Assembly (NCBI GenBank): GCA_036571765.1
Contig: BROE01000001.1
Location: forward strand, 6,382,818 to 6,446,817
DNA: 64,000 bases
Reading direction: 5' to 3'
DNA from: Plecoglossus altivelis
Taxonomy: Eukaryota; Chordata; Actinopteri; Osmeriformes; Plecoglossidae
Position 1 is the first letter of the stretch, and each line of letters opens with the position of its first letter. Shown one piece after another: positions 12,430 to 23,094 of this stretch. The notes beneath the pieces are model-generated. The model did no database searches. It saw only the letters and a list, made by a program, of their open reading frames with translations, and had not been told where the DNA came from. The position numbers were made by a program, and so were the translations under genes.

Positions 12430-15400
12430 ATGTTCAACAGAATGACAAGTCTTTGGATGGGTGATGTAAGTTAAACCCTATTAGTTTATTGAAATACAGG
12501 TTTAATTTGTTAGAACCATCGATTCTTGACGCTTAGCGACCGTCGTCATACTGGTTTGTACTAGAGCTAGCTCTAGCTATCTGGGCCACTAAGTTTAAGC
12601 TAACTTGCCTACTGCCTACAGTATTGTAGCGTATCTTGTGAAATCATCAAGTGTTTCAATATAATGCATACAATCAATCGCATGCATACGTGTGGTGAAT
12701 AGTGTTACTTAATTTGTAAATCGGGGTATTCAACAGTTACGTAAGCCTAGCTAGCACTGTTTTAGCCAACCTACTACTTCCTGAACACTGCCATCGCAAC
12801 GGTCTTCAGAAAGTCTGTTCTCTATAATGGCCGCGACCATGCCAATCAGTGGCTCACCTACGCCACTAGGTCATCAGACTCCACAAATTGCTCCATTGTC
12901 GTATTATCTGATGTACGTCTTGTTGTCTGCAGCTGGACCCATACATGGACGAGAATTTCATAAAACAAGCCTTCAGCACCATGGGAGAAACTGCGTTTGG
13001 CGTAAAAATAATTACGCACAGGGTAACGGGGTAAGTTATCTTATGCTGTACCTGTTTGTGAGGAGTTATGGATGGATCTGGTGAGCATTGTTGGTTTCAG
13101 CATCACCCATTTTCTTATATCTGAACTTTAATTGTATTGTACTTAAAAGTTTGTTTGGGATTCTGCCTAAACTGCCTGTCTCCTGCAGTGGTTCAGCTGG
13201 ATATTGCTTCGTAGAGATGTCAGACGAGCCGAGTGTTGACAGATGCGTCCACAGACTGAATGGAAAGCTTGTTCCTGCATCAAATCCGGTGAGCATGATT
13301 ATAACTAGGAGCGTTATCGTTTGCTAGTATTCCTTTCAATCAAATAAAATACAATTGGAACAACCAGCCACCTTTTGTTTCCTACTTTGTCAAGTAATAA
13401 TTTTGTTGACAGCGGAGCTTCACTAGCATTGGCCTCCACCTTAACTTTGTTAAAACTCGAACCGTCCTGCATTATGGGCCAGTGTTACTTACGGTCCTGA
13501 CTGCCAAGTTACTGAGCTCCGTTATCTCCCCTCATCTGATAATTAAGGTGGTTGAGGCTTGTTTGTAAAATGATTTTGTTTGAAGCTGGTGAATAAACTC
13601 TGTTAGGAACTAACTGAGGATTGGGATAAAGGCAGTACGGGGTGGTGGAGGTATGTAAACAAGCACCATATAACAAAAATAATACTACTCTCTATTCTCC
13701 AGCAATATAAGTCCTTACTACATGCACATGTCCCTGCGATGTCATTAACAATCGTTTTCTTCTCCTATGCAGCCCAGGAAGTTTAAGTTAAACTATGCGA
13801 CCTATGGGAAGAGGCCAGAGGCAGGGTAAGCAGCCGTCTCCTTCTCTCTCATTGGCGGTTCTGTGGTGGTTGTAATAGATCGGTCTGATGGATCGTTAGA
13901 AAGTAGTAATGCACAGATGTAAAGTGTTATCTTAACGTTCCTCTCATTTTCAGCCCCGAGTTCTCGGTCTTTGTGGGAGATTTGTCTTCAGAGGTGGATG
14001 ACTACCAGCTTCATCAGTTCTTCTCCAAGAAGTACCCATCCTGCAAGGGAGCCAAAGTAGTCACAGACCAGTTTGGCAACTCCAGGTATGGTCACCTTGG
14101 AGTAGTTTGTCGCCTGCAAAGCCCTGGACAACTCAGGGTCTGAGTCAGCTCCATGGAAACCCATTGTCTTTGAAACTGAATTCGGGTTTACAATTCGCTG
14201 TTATTCCCGTGACGTGTCCATATATCTATGTCAGTGGTTTGCGGAACAGTATGTGCGGATATGCTGGTGCATCATTGCATGAGTTCACCTCTAGTCTGCT
14301 TTCCAAAGAGAATATCAACACCTTGTTCCTGACCTTTGCGCTAAAATGATTGTTTTCCCCATATAGGGAAAGCAAGAGCAACTCACAATTCAAGTGATGC
14401 TACCTCATATTAAAAGTAAAAAAACCAAGTTTCAGTTCTACCATACCATATTTGTTTAATTTTGTATTCCGTACTTGAATGCGTCTGATAATGGCGAGTG
14501 TGGAGATTGGAGGTTACGCCTAGGAACTCAGCGCTGTGTTTGCTCCCACAGGGGCTATGGCTTTGTGAAGTTTGGGGATGAGAATGAGCAGAAGAAGTCA
14601 ATAGAGGAGTGCCAGAACTCCTCCGGCCTGGGAGGGAAGCCCATCAGACTCAGCATTGCTGTCAACAAGAGGTAGGAGGACGTCCCCTGTGCCGCTACAT
14701 CCCCCTCCTTCTTAAATCAAGGATTTTGGAGTACAAAGCATGGGGTTGTCTACACAATCTCTGCAAATGATGTCTCTTCTCCAAGAAACGAAGCACGCTT
14801 TGATTCGGTGCATGTTCATGATTTTTGCAGAGCAGTTTCATCTGCTAATCAACTGTAACCCTTCGTTGATGACAGCCCAGCTTGGCTTTGTGGCCAGTAA
14901 TGTTCAGTTCTGCATCCACTTAACTGCCTCTAGTATTCTAGTCTCTATTAAATTATGTTCTCCCTTTTTTGTTTTGTCCCCCTCTAGCCAGAAGATGAAT
15001 AATTACCACAGTCAGAACCATGGTTATCATAACAGCTACCAGCAGCAGCAGTACTACCAGTCTGGTCAGAACTACTACCCCCAATGGGGCTACGACCAGT
15101 ACAACGGCTACAACAACGGCTATAATAACGGCTATAACTACAACTATAGCCCCTATGGATACCCTCCCCCGGGGCCCCATGGCATGATGGGACCCCCCCC
15201 TCCCATGGGCATGCCTCCCGCGTTCACTGACATGACTGGGGCAGCTGAGGTGAGGTCCTGCACACATCTGAGGAAAGTTGTGGTTCTGATTTTGAGTTTG
15301 TCATTTGCGCAACTAGTGTCATTTTGGGGGGGTCAAGTCAAATTAGGCTCACTCCGAGGGTAGATTTGGTGTTGTTTACACACGTATCACAACACATTAC

Positions 15401-15971
15401 TGACTCTACAAGACTAAGCCGTTATGACCCGTGTGCTGTGGGTTGACAAACTTCTGAACTGTTTCCTGTTCTCTCCTAGCAAACCCAGGAGACCGAGGAG
15501 GCAGAGGAAGAGACAGCAGAAGGTAAATACCCCTTGTGTCCTGCCGCCCCACCAGCCTGACCACGCGACACACACACACACACACATCTGCTACAAGACA
15601 CTTGTAATATTTAACTCCTCGCAATCCAGTCTGGGCTCTTGCACTCTCTCTACACCTGCTTCGTAATAATGCCCCTTCTGTGACACCTGCTCACAGTTGA
15701 CTTATTCCAGCCTATCAGAGGCTGCAGCAGAACTCGCCTTCAGTACAGTTTCCCCACTTGTGAGACCTCGTCCTCTGCGATCGAGCTCTCTCTAAAATGT
15801 GACTCGTGTGTTCTGCTTCCCCTTGCAGAGCCCAACCCTCCTCTGGACGTGGCTTCAATGAACCAGGAGTACATGGAGCGCAGCGAAGAGCTCTACGACG
15901 CTCTAATGAACTGTCACTGGCAACCGCTGGACTCCATCACTTCCAGCATCCTTCCTGTCTCCTCCTCATGA
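12430..15971 (+). CDS. trnau1ap: tRNA selenocysteine 1-associated protein 1 (SECp43 family)
   Basis: SECp43 binds selenocysteine tRNA and supports its methylation and selenoprotein synthesis, in nucleus and cytoplasm. Exons: 12430-12465, 12933-13030, 13189-13288, 13773-13825, 13954-14085, 14552-14671, 14988-15249, 15480-15522, 15829-15971. They sum to 987 bases, 328 aa. RRM1 covers about residues 7-85 (SLWMGDLDPYMDENFI, AGYCFVEM). RRM2 covers about 95-175 (FSVFVGDLSSEVDDYQLHQF, RGYGFVKFGDE). A Tyr/Asn/Gln-rich low-complexity stretch (YNGYNNGYNNGYNYNY) and a Pro/Gly/Met segment follow. The end, MERSEELYDALMNCHWQPLD, is the family signature. The human protein (287 aa) has a shorter Tyr-rich part. 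Fish may have two paralogues, and I cannot say which this is. It lies head-to-head with xrn1 and tail-to-tail with the fitm1-like gene. Confidence 0.93.
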
Positions 15972-16042
15972 TCTTTCCTGCCAGCCTGGTGATTTACACT
16001 AACTCGCCATTCAAATGAATTTTTCTAGGAAGTGTGACTCAC

Positions 16043-16048
16043 AATAAA
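16043..16048 (+). terminator. Poly(A) signal AATAAA, proximal, trnau1ap
   Basis: Perfect hexamer 72 bases after the trnau1ap stop codon, giving a short 3' UTR if used. Confidence 0.6.
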
Positions 16049-16437
16049 CGCCTTTTTTTGTATGTTGTACACGGTAGCGATTGCTGACACAGCCAGATGT
16101 TTGAGCCGTATATTTGTGTATCAGAATCTTCCCTTGTTTTGTTTTTTGTTTTCTTTGAAGGAATATAAGATGCTCACTTATTGCTATACATTACATATGT
16201 GAAGGATCTTTCTAGATTCAAAGTGCATTTCAAGAGGGGACTTTTATAGTTTATGCTCCCTGGACAAACAAATGTCTTATGTATATGACTGGTCATGTGA
16301 TGACTCATCACATATAGCAATTCTGTTTGGGATTGGAGTTTAAATTCACGTCATCAGTTTTGGTTGTATTCTCACTGTCCACTGTTTCCTGATGTTCTTT
16401 AGCTGTTTCTCATGTTGAAGACATTTGACATAATTTT

Positions 16438-16443
16438 AATAAA
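16438..16443 (+). terminator. Poly(A) signal AATAAA, distal, trnau1ap
   Basis: Perfect hexamer about 470 bases after the stop, followed by a T-rich stretch (16468-16486) that could act as downstream element. It would give the long 3' UTR form. Confidence 0.6.
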
Positions 16444-16469
16444 AGTTTATTTTGGAAAAAGCATGAGTT

Positions 16470-16482
16470 TTTATTTTTTATT
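16470..16482 (-). terminator. Poly(A) signals of the fitm1-like gene
   Basis: Two TTTATT hexamers on plus (16470-16475 and 16477-16482), read as AATAAA on minus, about 335 bases past the fitm1-like stop. They lie within 40 bases of the distal trnau1ap signal on the other strand. Confidence 0.55.
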
Positions 16483-16814
16483 TTTCTTACATTTTGTAAT
16501 GAACCTTGTCTTGTGATGTGAATAGACCGTTAAGACTTTCTGCGGGTCTGGGTTTCTGATAGAATATCTCTGTTCTGAATCAGTGATACAGCTTCCCCCA
16601 ATTAACATCTGAGAATAATATTGCAAGCATTCCCATCAAGTTTAAAGTGTAGGCTTTAATGTCACATTCATATGGGTGGTTATAAAAACTCGAGTTTCTG
16701 CATATAATGGTCTCATCCATATGGATATGCATGATCATCAAACAAGTCATCCTTTCATCTAAAGTCTTGTCCTTACATAACCAATCATAGCACAGGTTAT
16801 CAGGTTAAGAGATT

Positions 16815-18284
16815 TTAGCTAGTGTTTCCATCTTTGGGCCCACCCTTGGTAGTCAGCAGTCCCACACCCGGCCTCCCAGGGCAGTACCAGCTAGGCCCCA
16901 GCCGGTACCAGCCCTGGTAGAGCCCTCGCCAGGTCAGGCAGCCCAGAGCACCCCCCAGCAACTGTGTGGGGAACTGTGGGAAGTAAGCTAGCAGGCAGAG
17001 CAACAAGAAGATCCAGAGTGACAACAGCAACACGCAAAACAGAAAGAGCAGGCGCAGGGGTGCCCCTGATGCCCCGCCCAGAGTCAGATAGGGCCCAAAC
17101 ACAGCTGTCTCTTCTGCTAAGATGAGGCAGCAGAGGCACAACAAGAAGGTCTCCTCTGAAACCTCATACCCCCGCCACAGCATCCCCGAGCCCACACACA
17201 CTGCCTTGCTCTCCCCTTCCCGGAGCAGCAGCAGAGGCTGGCCGTTGGCACCTCCTCCCTGGGCCTCCGAAGAGGAAGCCAGGGGCTCGTAGCAGCTCCC
17301 TGTAGCGTTCTCCAAGAATCCCAGCAGCTGACGGAATCCTATCCACAGCCCCCCAGCCACCGCCAGCCTGGATAGGTGGCGCAGGGAAACAGCGAGGGAT
17401 CGTCGCACCGAGAAGGACAGGAGAAAGACAAAGGAGCCCACAAAGACACAGGTCCAGCCCCAGCCGGATCTCAGGAAGATTCTGGAGAAAGAAACAGCAG
17501 CAGTTGGGTACAGTAGAACAACGAAACATTCTGGTACAGTGAGTAAACATCTGTTAAACAGTTGGTACCAAAGACACATGTAACAAACTATATTGTGGTA
17601 TTAACAGAACCAGAACAATTCTTTCTGCCTGAGTAGTAGGATAACCCCTGGGTGTGCTGGCTTGAGCTGAGACCCCAGGTGTCCCATGTTCTAACTGGCG
17701 ATGGCCCCTCCCAAAACTTAACATTAACGCCACCATCCAACACCTACTACGCACATTTTGCACAATTCTGACCATTTTGCTGCCCTATTTTTAGTTTTTT
17801 ATTCTATTTGATACATTTTGTAACTTTTATATTGATATTTTTAATATATCTTAAAGTAGTGATGTTTAACTATTTAGTTGTTGTACATCGCATGTAGCAT
17901 ACATCTCAATAAAAACAAGTTCTGATTCTGACTCTTACCACCAGCCCACTAATGTAGACGTTACATTATTCTCATTCGAACCAAGAAATTAGATCTAACT
18001 GCAATCTGAAAATATCCTAGTGCTACAGTTATTGCTGTCTCCCTCAGATATATCTATGGATTGTTTTGTCTGATCCCAAGGTTTACAGGAAGAGTGCCTC
18101 ACCTGTACAGGAAGTGGGTGCGCTTGGCAAAGACGCTGTACTGGGACACCCAGAGACTGAGGGCGGGGCCAAACATCACCAGGCAACCAGTAAGCAGCAG
18201 GTGGAAGTGACGGCGGACAGAGACGTTGCCTAGCAGCCCTGCTGCCAGGTCTGTCACCACTACCAGGATGGTGTTCAGAAACAT
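16815..18284 (-). CDS. fitm1l: Fat storage-inducing transmembrane protein 1-like (FIT1 family)
   Basis: FIT proteins are ER multi-pass membrane proteins that promote lipid-droplet formation; FIT1 is typical of muscle. Two exons, 18103-18284 and 16815-17481, join in phase to 282 aa (human FITM1 is about 292). The N-terminal exon has hydrophobic segments and FGPALSLWVSQYSVFA. Exon 2 shows the family blocks GWGWTCVFVGSFVFLL, RRSLAVSLRHLSRL, GSCYEPL, WRGYEVSEETFLLCLCC, LILAEETAVFGPYL and GAPLRLLFLFCVLLLSLWIF. The His of the conserved S-H-T-F block in human FIT1 (HTFLL) is Glu here (EETFLL), a notable change if that residue matters catalytically. The weakly conserved middle (GGGANGQPLLLLREGE) is typical of FIT1. 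Divergence from human suggests the fish fitm1-like copy rather than fitm1; the choice of symbol is an inference. Confidence 0.87.
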
Positions 18285-21200
18285 TTGGAATCAAACCTGG
18301 ATCAGGATGGAACCAAAGAGGTAGAAAAGGGAACGATGCCTCTGTGGACTGTCCTTACTGAAGGAGCACAGCCAGTTTTCTGATGGTAATCCAGAAAGGG
18401 TGTAGACTATTGGCACTGTATAGATTACCCACGTAATGTCAGTCAACAAGACAACATTTTATAATCCATGGTTTAGAGCTAATTACTTGGGCCACCAATT
18501 AAAAAATGCGCAGGTATAATCCAAGAAGTAATTCTTATAAAGACGTGTCCTCACAAACTGCCTTGTGAATTTCTATTTCCGCTCACGTGCATTTCAGAAA
18601 CCCCAAAAATATATTCACTGATGTGAATGCATACTGTATGTTCCAGTTCAATGTACTTCCTGTATCCCATAGACTGTTAAGATCCCATTCTTAAAAGTCC
18701 TACTGTTTAAGTTGCTACAGCAATCTCTTCATTTAAATCAAGCTGGATCTGGTTGAAGGTCTTGCAGAATTGTGACGTTCCTTTCTGGCGACTTTGCTTG
18801 TGTCCCCTGTTATGTTTCTTTCGTTGAGGTCACTGCCTAGCCCTGTCCCTGTCCCTGTCCGCAGACAGAAAATGTGGTGGTCTAAAATGGCCTCACTTCT
18901 TCCCTCTCTCTCTCCTTCCCACTGGTCAAGCAACTATTACTGTAGACACTAGCTGTTGAGAGTGTGGAGTTTCTCCTTCTCCCTGCTCTCTCTCCACCCC
19001 CTTCAATTACAGGCAAACATATGTTCTCTCCCTGCCATACGTCCCCCATTGCGGGTGTCACGTTGCTTTTGCCAAAGTTCATAGGCCAGAGAATGCAGAA
19101 GCAAATGACACAGCAACTAATGTGTGAACCTGATTACAGGGGCTTATACGGGTGAGCATGAAAGAGACTCATTTCGTTGACTGAGCACTTCTGGCTACAG
19201 AGAGGAATCTCAAACGGTGTCAAAGTGATATCGAAAGATTTAGGTTCTGAAGGTATCAGCTCAAACACAAACAACCACAAACAACTTTTGTAAGTCAATA
19301 GTGCTGAATAGATGTACTGTGTAAGTGTGGTCTGCCACCCTCTGCTGTCTAAATGCCAGGGAAAGGCTAAATAAATAGGTCTCTTCTGGTGTGTGTGTAT
19401 TTATAGTTGTAACCTCTGTACTGTATCCCCTCATCACCCAAGCCACTGCTGCTCTCTCCATTCTTAGAATCAGCTGTCAGTGTGGCGGCCTGTCTCTGTC
19501 AATCAGGAAGCCTCTCTCCCCCCCCCCCTCTGTTCAAACTGCCTCGCTCTTTCAGCTCACTGTCTTTCTCACATGCTTTCTGTTTGGTCTGCCCTCTCCA
19601 TTCTTCTTTTGCTTTCCCATTTCTCTCGACTTTACACTCACTCTTTCCAGGTGTACATTCCCATTCTTTGTTCTTTGTTGCCCATCGCTGCCCTGCTTTT
19701 CTCTGCTCCCTTTCGGAGCTACCCCTCTCCCTCTGTCATCACCTTCTCCACATCTGCCATTTCTCACGCCTGTATTTCTGGACTAGTGTCCATGTCTGTG
19801 CTCATTAATACATATATGCAAGGCTGAGGCTTGAAAGCCTGAAATAAACCTTAACCTAATTTTAAATGCACCACAAGAGCGTTTTGTCTTAAATCACTGT
19901 ACAAAGTATACTTAGTTATTGTGAGAGCTGTTTGTTGTGACACTGTGTATGCACAACGAATTGCATTAACTATGACTTTTCACAAATAGCATAGTTTAAG
20001 TTAGCTAATTCAGAGTATTCGCAATGATTAACAATTAATGTATTCATTTAATGTGCGCAAACCTTTCAAAACTAACTTGTTGCCTAAATGAAAAAAATGA
20101 TCTCACAGAACAATTGATGACACAAGGACCTAGTTGAAGGTGTCTGATCTTTTTAACCTCGGTGCTTCACCAGGGATAACACGTGATCAAATACAAATAC
20201 ATTTGTAGTGAGATCTCACAGACCTGACAGTCCGCTTGAAACAAACCATGTTTTTTAGCTTTGCTGTCACCTACTGGTAGAAGAAAAAGGCAAGTCATCC
20301 TATTGAAACCGCAAGTGTGAGAGTGCCTGTCTATGGCTTGGGTGGCTAATTTGTGGACTGGTGTGGCACTACTGTCACCGAGTGGTCAAAAGCTGCCATT
20401 GCAGTACTAACACACCTTAAATAGCTGTTAAACTTAGAGCGTGGGTCACCAGTGCAGATTTGAATGTGATCCAAAAAGGTGTGGTATTTATTAGCACTCT
20501 GGAGCCCGACACAATGGCATGAAAGGTATTCAGAGATAATACTTTTCATCTTGCATCTTGGATGTCCTTTTGTCCAGCTAGGCCCTGTATGTTTGACAGA
20601 AATAGATTCCCAACCCAATCTCAACGCACAAAGCAGAGCTGAGAAAAAAAAGGAATTCCAGTCACTTTAAGTCAACGAGAATGTGCAGCACGTCAGCAGG
20701 GAGTCAGTCTGCCTGATTTGTCCACCTACATGTTGACTCCAGACTTGTGGATGCTCACGTCATAGCTCACCTCAGATACTGTTTTGCCATGCTCAACTGG
20801 CATTTTATGAAAGCTATGCACTGTATAAACAAATTCCCTCATCCAAACAGACGCGGCATCTTCAGAATAGAGCTTTGGAAACATTTATTTTTAGCAGCAT
20901 TACATATTAACAGATCATGATTACATGTGACTGGATGGGACATGGTTATTAAAGTTACCAATAAATCTAAACAGAATATCAGTTTACATGTTTGTATATG
21001 CTCTCGTAGCATTTGATCGGTAACTTCTAAGTGTCTGAACTTCTTCACTGGGAAGCCTCCATTCCTCTGTTGTTTGGCTCAATATAAGCCCTTGTGTCTA
21101 CTAGTGAACCAGCACTCAGCTGTGGGTCTTACCTCTAATCCCTGTTTTAAGGCTATGACAGATGAGACACAAACAGCTGCATCGGAGCCTCATTCTCTTT

Positions 21201-22500
21201 CTCTTGGTCCTTCAATAGACATGCGGACATCCTCTCAGATTAGAGGCGACACGAGAAGCATGGCAGAAAGGAAGAGAGGGCTGAACCAGAAGAGAACAGG
21301 AGGAATCATGAGGACAGAAACCATCTCATCTCGGTGTCTGTGGGAATGGGTTGAGGGATTGGGGTTGGGCGATTTATAGGCTGCTACCACACGTATCCAC
21401 ACACTTCCACGTCTCCAGTCCTTATCAGGGGTGAAACATTGCTGATACTAACCATGGTGAAGTGCATGGCTGTTGACAGGTCCATAAAACGCATCTGTGG
21501 AGGATTGGAATCGGGGCTGTCAAACTTGCCAACACTCTGAACTATGGTGGCCTGCCAGTTGTTGTTGTTGTCATTGACCTCTGCATCCATTCCAGAAGTT
21601 AAAAGTATTAAAGAAACAATATAAATGCCATAGCTGTTTAATCAGTCACCCTGACAAATTAGGTGGAGTGGGTGGATGAAATCCCTCTTGCTAGCTTTTA
21701 TCACTCCTTATGTTCATAGGTAAGACCACGTCGGTATTGAAGAGTGCCTGCACTGTGTGCAGATGGGTCACTCATGACAAAGACATGACTGCTGCTGACA
21801 TGATGGTAAGACCCATGCTCCAGGGTGGGCTCATGAAGTCTGCATGCCTGCTGTGCTAAGTATGCTATAATGAGCCATGTGCTAATTTGAAACTTTCACT
21901 CATCCACTTAGCCTTGTTATCTTAGAGTGAGTGGCTGCAGAATTTGAGATTTGCTATCAAGTGTCTCATGGACCATCTGGAATTCAACAATTCCCATTCG
22001 TTATTAACACACGTTATAAATAATCGGTAGACACAACAAGATAAGAGTCGCCATGTTTGGTTCTCGTCTCTTCAATAGAAGGTTTGTTGTGGATAAACCA
22101 GGTGTTTATATGAATGAAAATGACCTCATCTTCTTGCAACACCACAAGCAGAGCAGACAGGAAACACAAACAGATGTAGGAAGACAGAGTTTGAGTGGAG
22201 GAAACATTCCTGTTCATCCCTCACCTTTTCTGCTCTGCATTGACCCCTTGTCACCAAAGTCATATGGATATGAGACAGATGGATGGATACATTAGAGCAA
22301 TGCAGTGCTTCAGTGGGATAGAAACATCTAGAATGGGAGAATGAGAGACAGAGGGCTTGTTTGAGGGTGACTCACTGAATAGAAATGTAAGATTCCTGGA
22401 TGTGTTCCCGAAAAGTCACACACCGGACCTGAGCCATTCGTTTGGGGGATGGGGTGCAGGACACATACAACTATCAAATCTGTCACTCGTGAATCAGAAG
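18285..22500. other. Intergenic region, fitm1-like to first myosin gene
   Basis: No gene is recognised. It holds a C/T-rich stretch around 19490-19760 with long but compositionally driven ORFs, unremarkable AT-rich DNA at 19800-21050, and the exon-like minus-strand segments at 21256-21860 described separately. Confidence 0.6.
21256..21860 (-). other. Three exon-like open segments of unknown identity
   Basis: Read on minus: about 21727-21860 is open with SSSHVFVMSDPSAH and AGTLQYRRGLTYE. About 21457-21590 is open with NNNWQATIVQSVGKFDS, PQMRFMDLSTAMHFTM, and then a donor-like GTTAGT. About 21256-21346 follows a CCATTCCCACAG acceptor-like site and reads DEMVSVLMIPPVLFWFSPLF, then SAMLLVSPLI and a stop, a hydrophobic C-terminus. 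I do not recognise the family. The composition looks protein-like, but open stretches of 30-70 codons occur by chance. It could be the 3' part of a small membrane or GPI-anchored protein gene, a decayed gene, or chance. Confidence 0.25.
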
Positions 22501-22510
22501 TGGTATTTTG

Positions 22511-22640
22511 AGATAATCGGTATGCGCGTGTTTGGCTGCGAAGGCTTGAGTGTAAGTGCGGTCACAAGGTGGCTGTGTTTTTGACCTTTTAGGGCAGGCC
22601 CTGCAGGTTATATATGCGATCCGTGGGTGGGTTACCTTAG
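22511..22640 (+). promoter_or_regulatory. Probable promoter of the first myosin gene
   Basis: TATATAT at 22609-22615 is preceded by TGACCTTTTAGGG (22582-22594, a nuclear-receptor half-site merging into a near-CArG box) and by AGATAA at 22511-22516 (GATA type). A transcription start near 22640 would give a non-coding exon ending at 22682 (donor GTAAGT). A second non-coding exon fits 22863-22930 (CTCTAG before, GTAACC after), and the coding exon opens after CCCGTCAG at about 23087. Two non-coding 5' exons are typical of sarcomeric MYH genes. Confidence 0.6.
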
Positions 22641-23094
22641 ATACTGTACCGCACAGCAGCAGGCTCCTGATCTGGCTCTACTGTAAGTTCTTCCCACGGG
22701 TCCATGGTTCCATTATATTCTATTTAGTTCAACGATTTCTTATCAGCAGGGACATAAAAATAGTGCATGTGAAAAGTACAGCAACTGTGTTCCTTTTCTT
22801 TATACAGAAAAAAACGAAATGTGTCTATGCTAACAGTCTTAACTCTTACCATCTTTCTCTAGGAGTGGCAAAATATAGCACACAGTTGCTTACGTTCCAC
22901 CTCCACTTACAAGCAGTCTTGAGACTACAGGTAACCTCCTCTGACAATGACTAGGAAAGGGAAGCATTATGAATACACACATTGTTATCATATGTGTTCA
23001 TCATTCCATCATGTGAATGTAATATGTGGGACTGACAACTGAATGGACAAAACGATGACAGCCACTTAACATTCCATATCCCGTCAGTGCAACT

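Noticed and set aside
19391..19827. Overlapping plus-strand ORFs of 108-131 codons
   Set aside because: The DNA is C/T-rich, so stops are rare in all three frames; no domain, no splice pattern and no recognisable protein.
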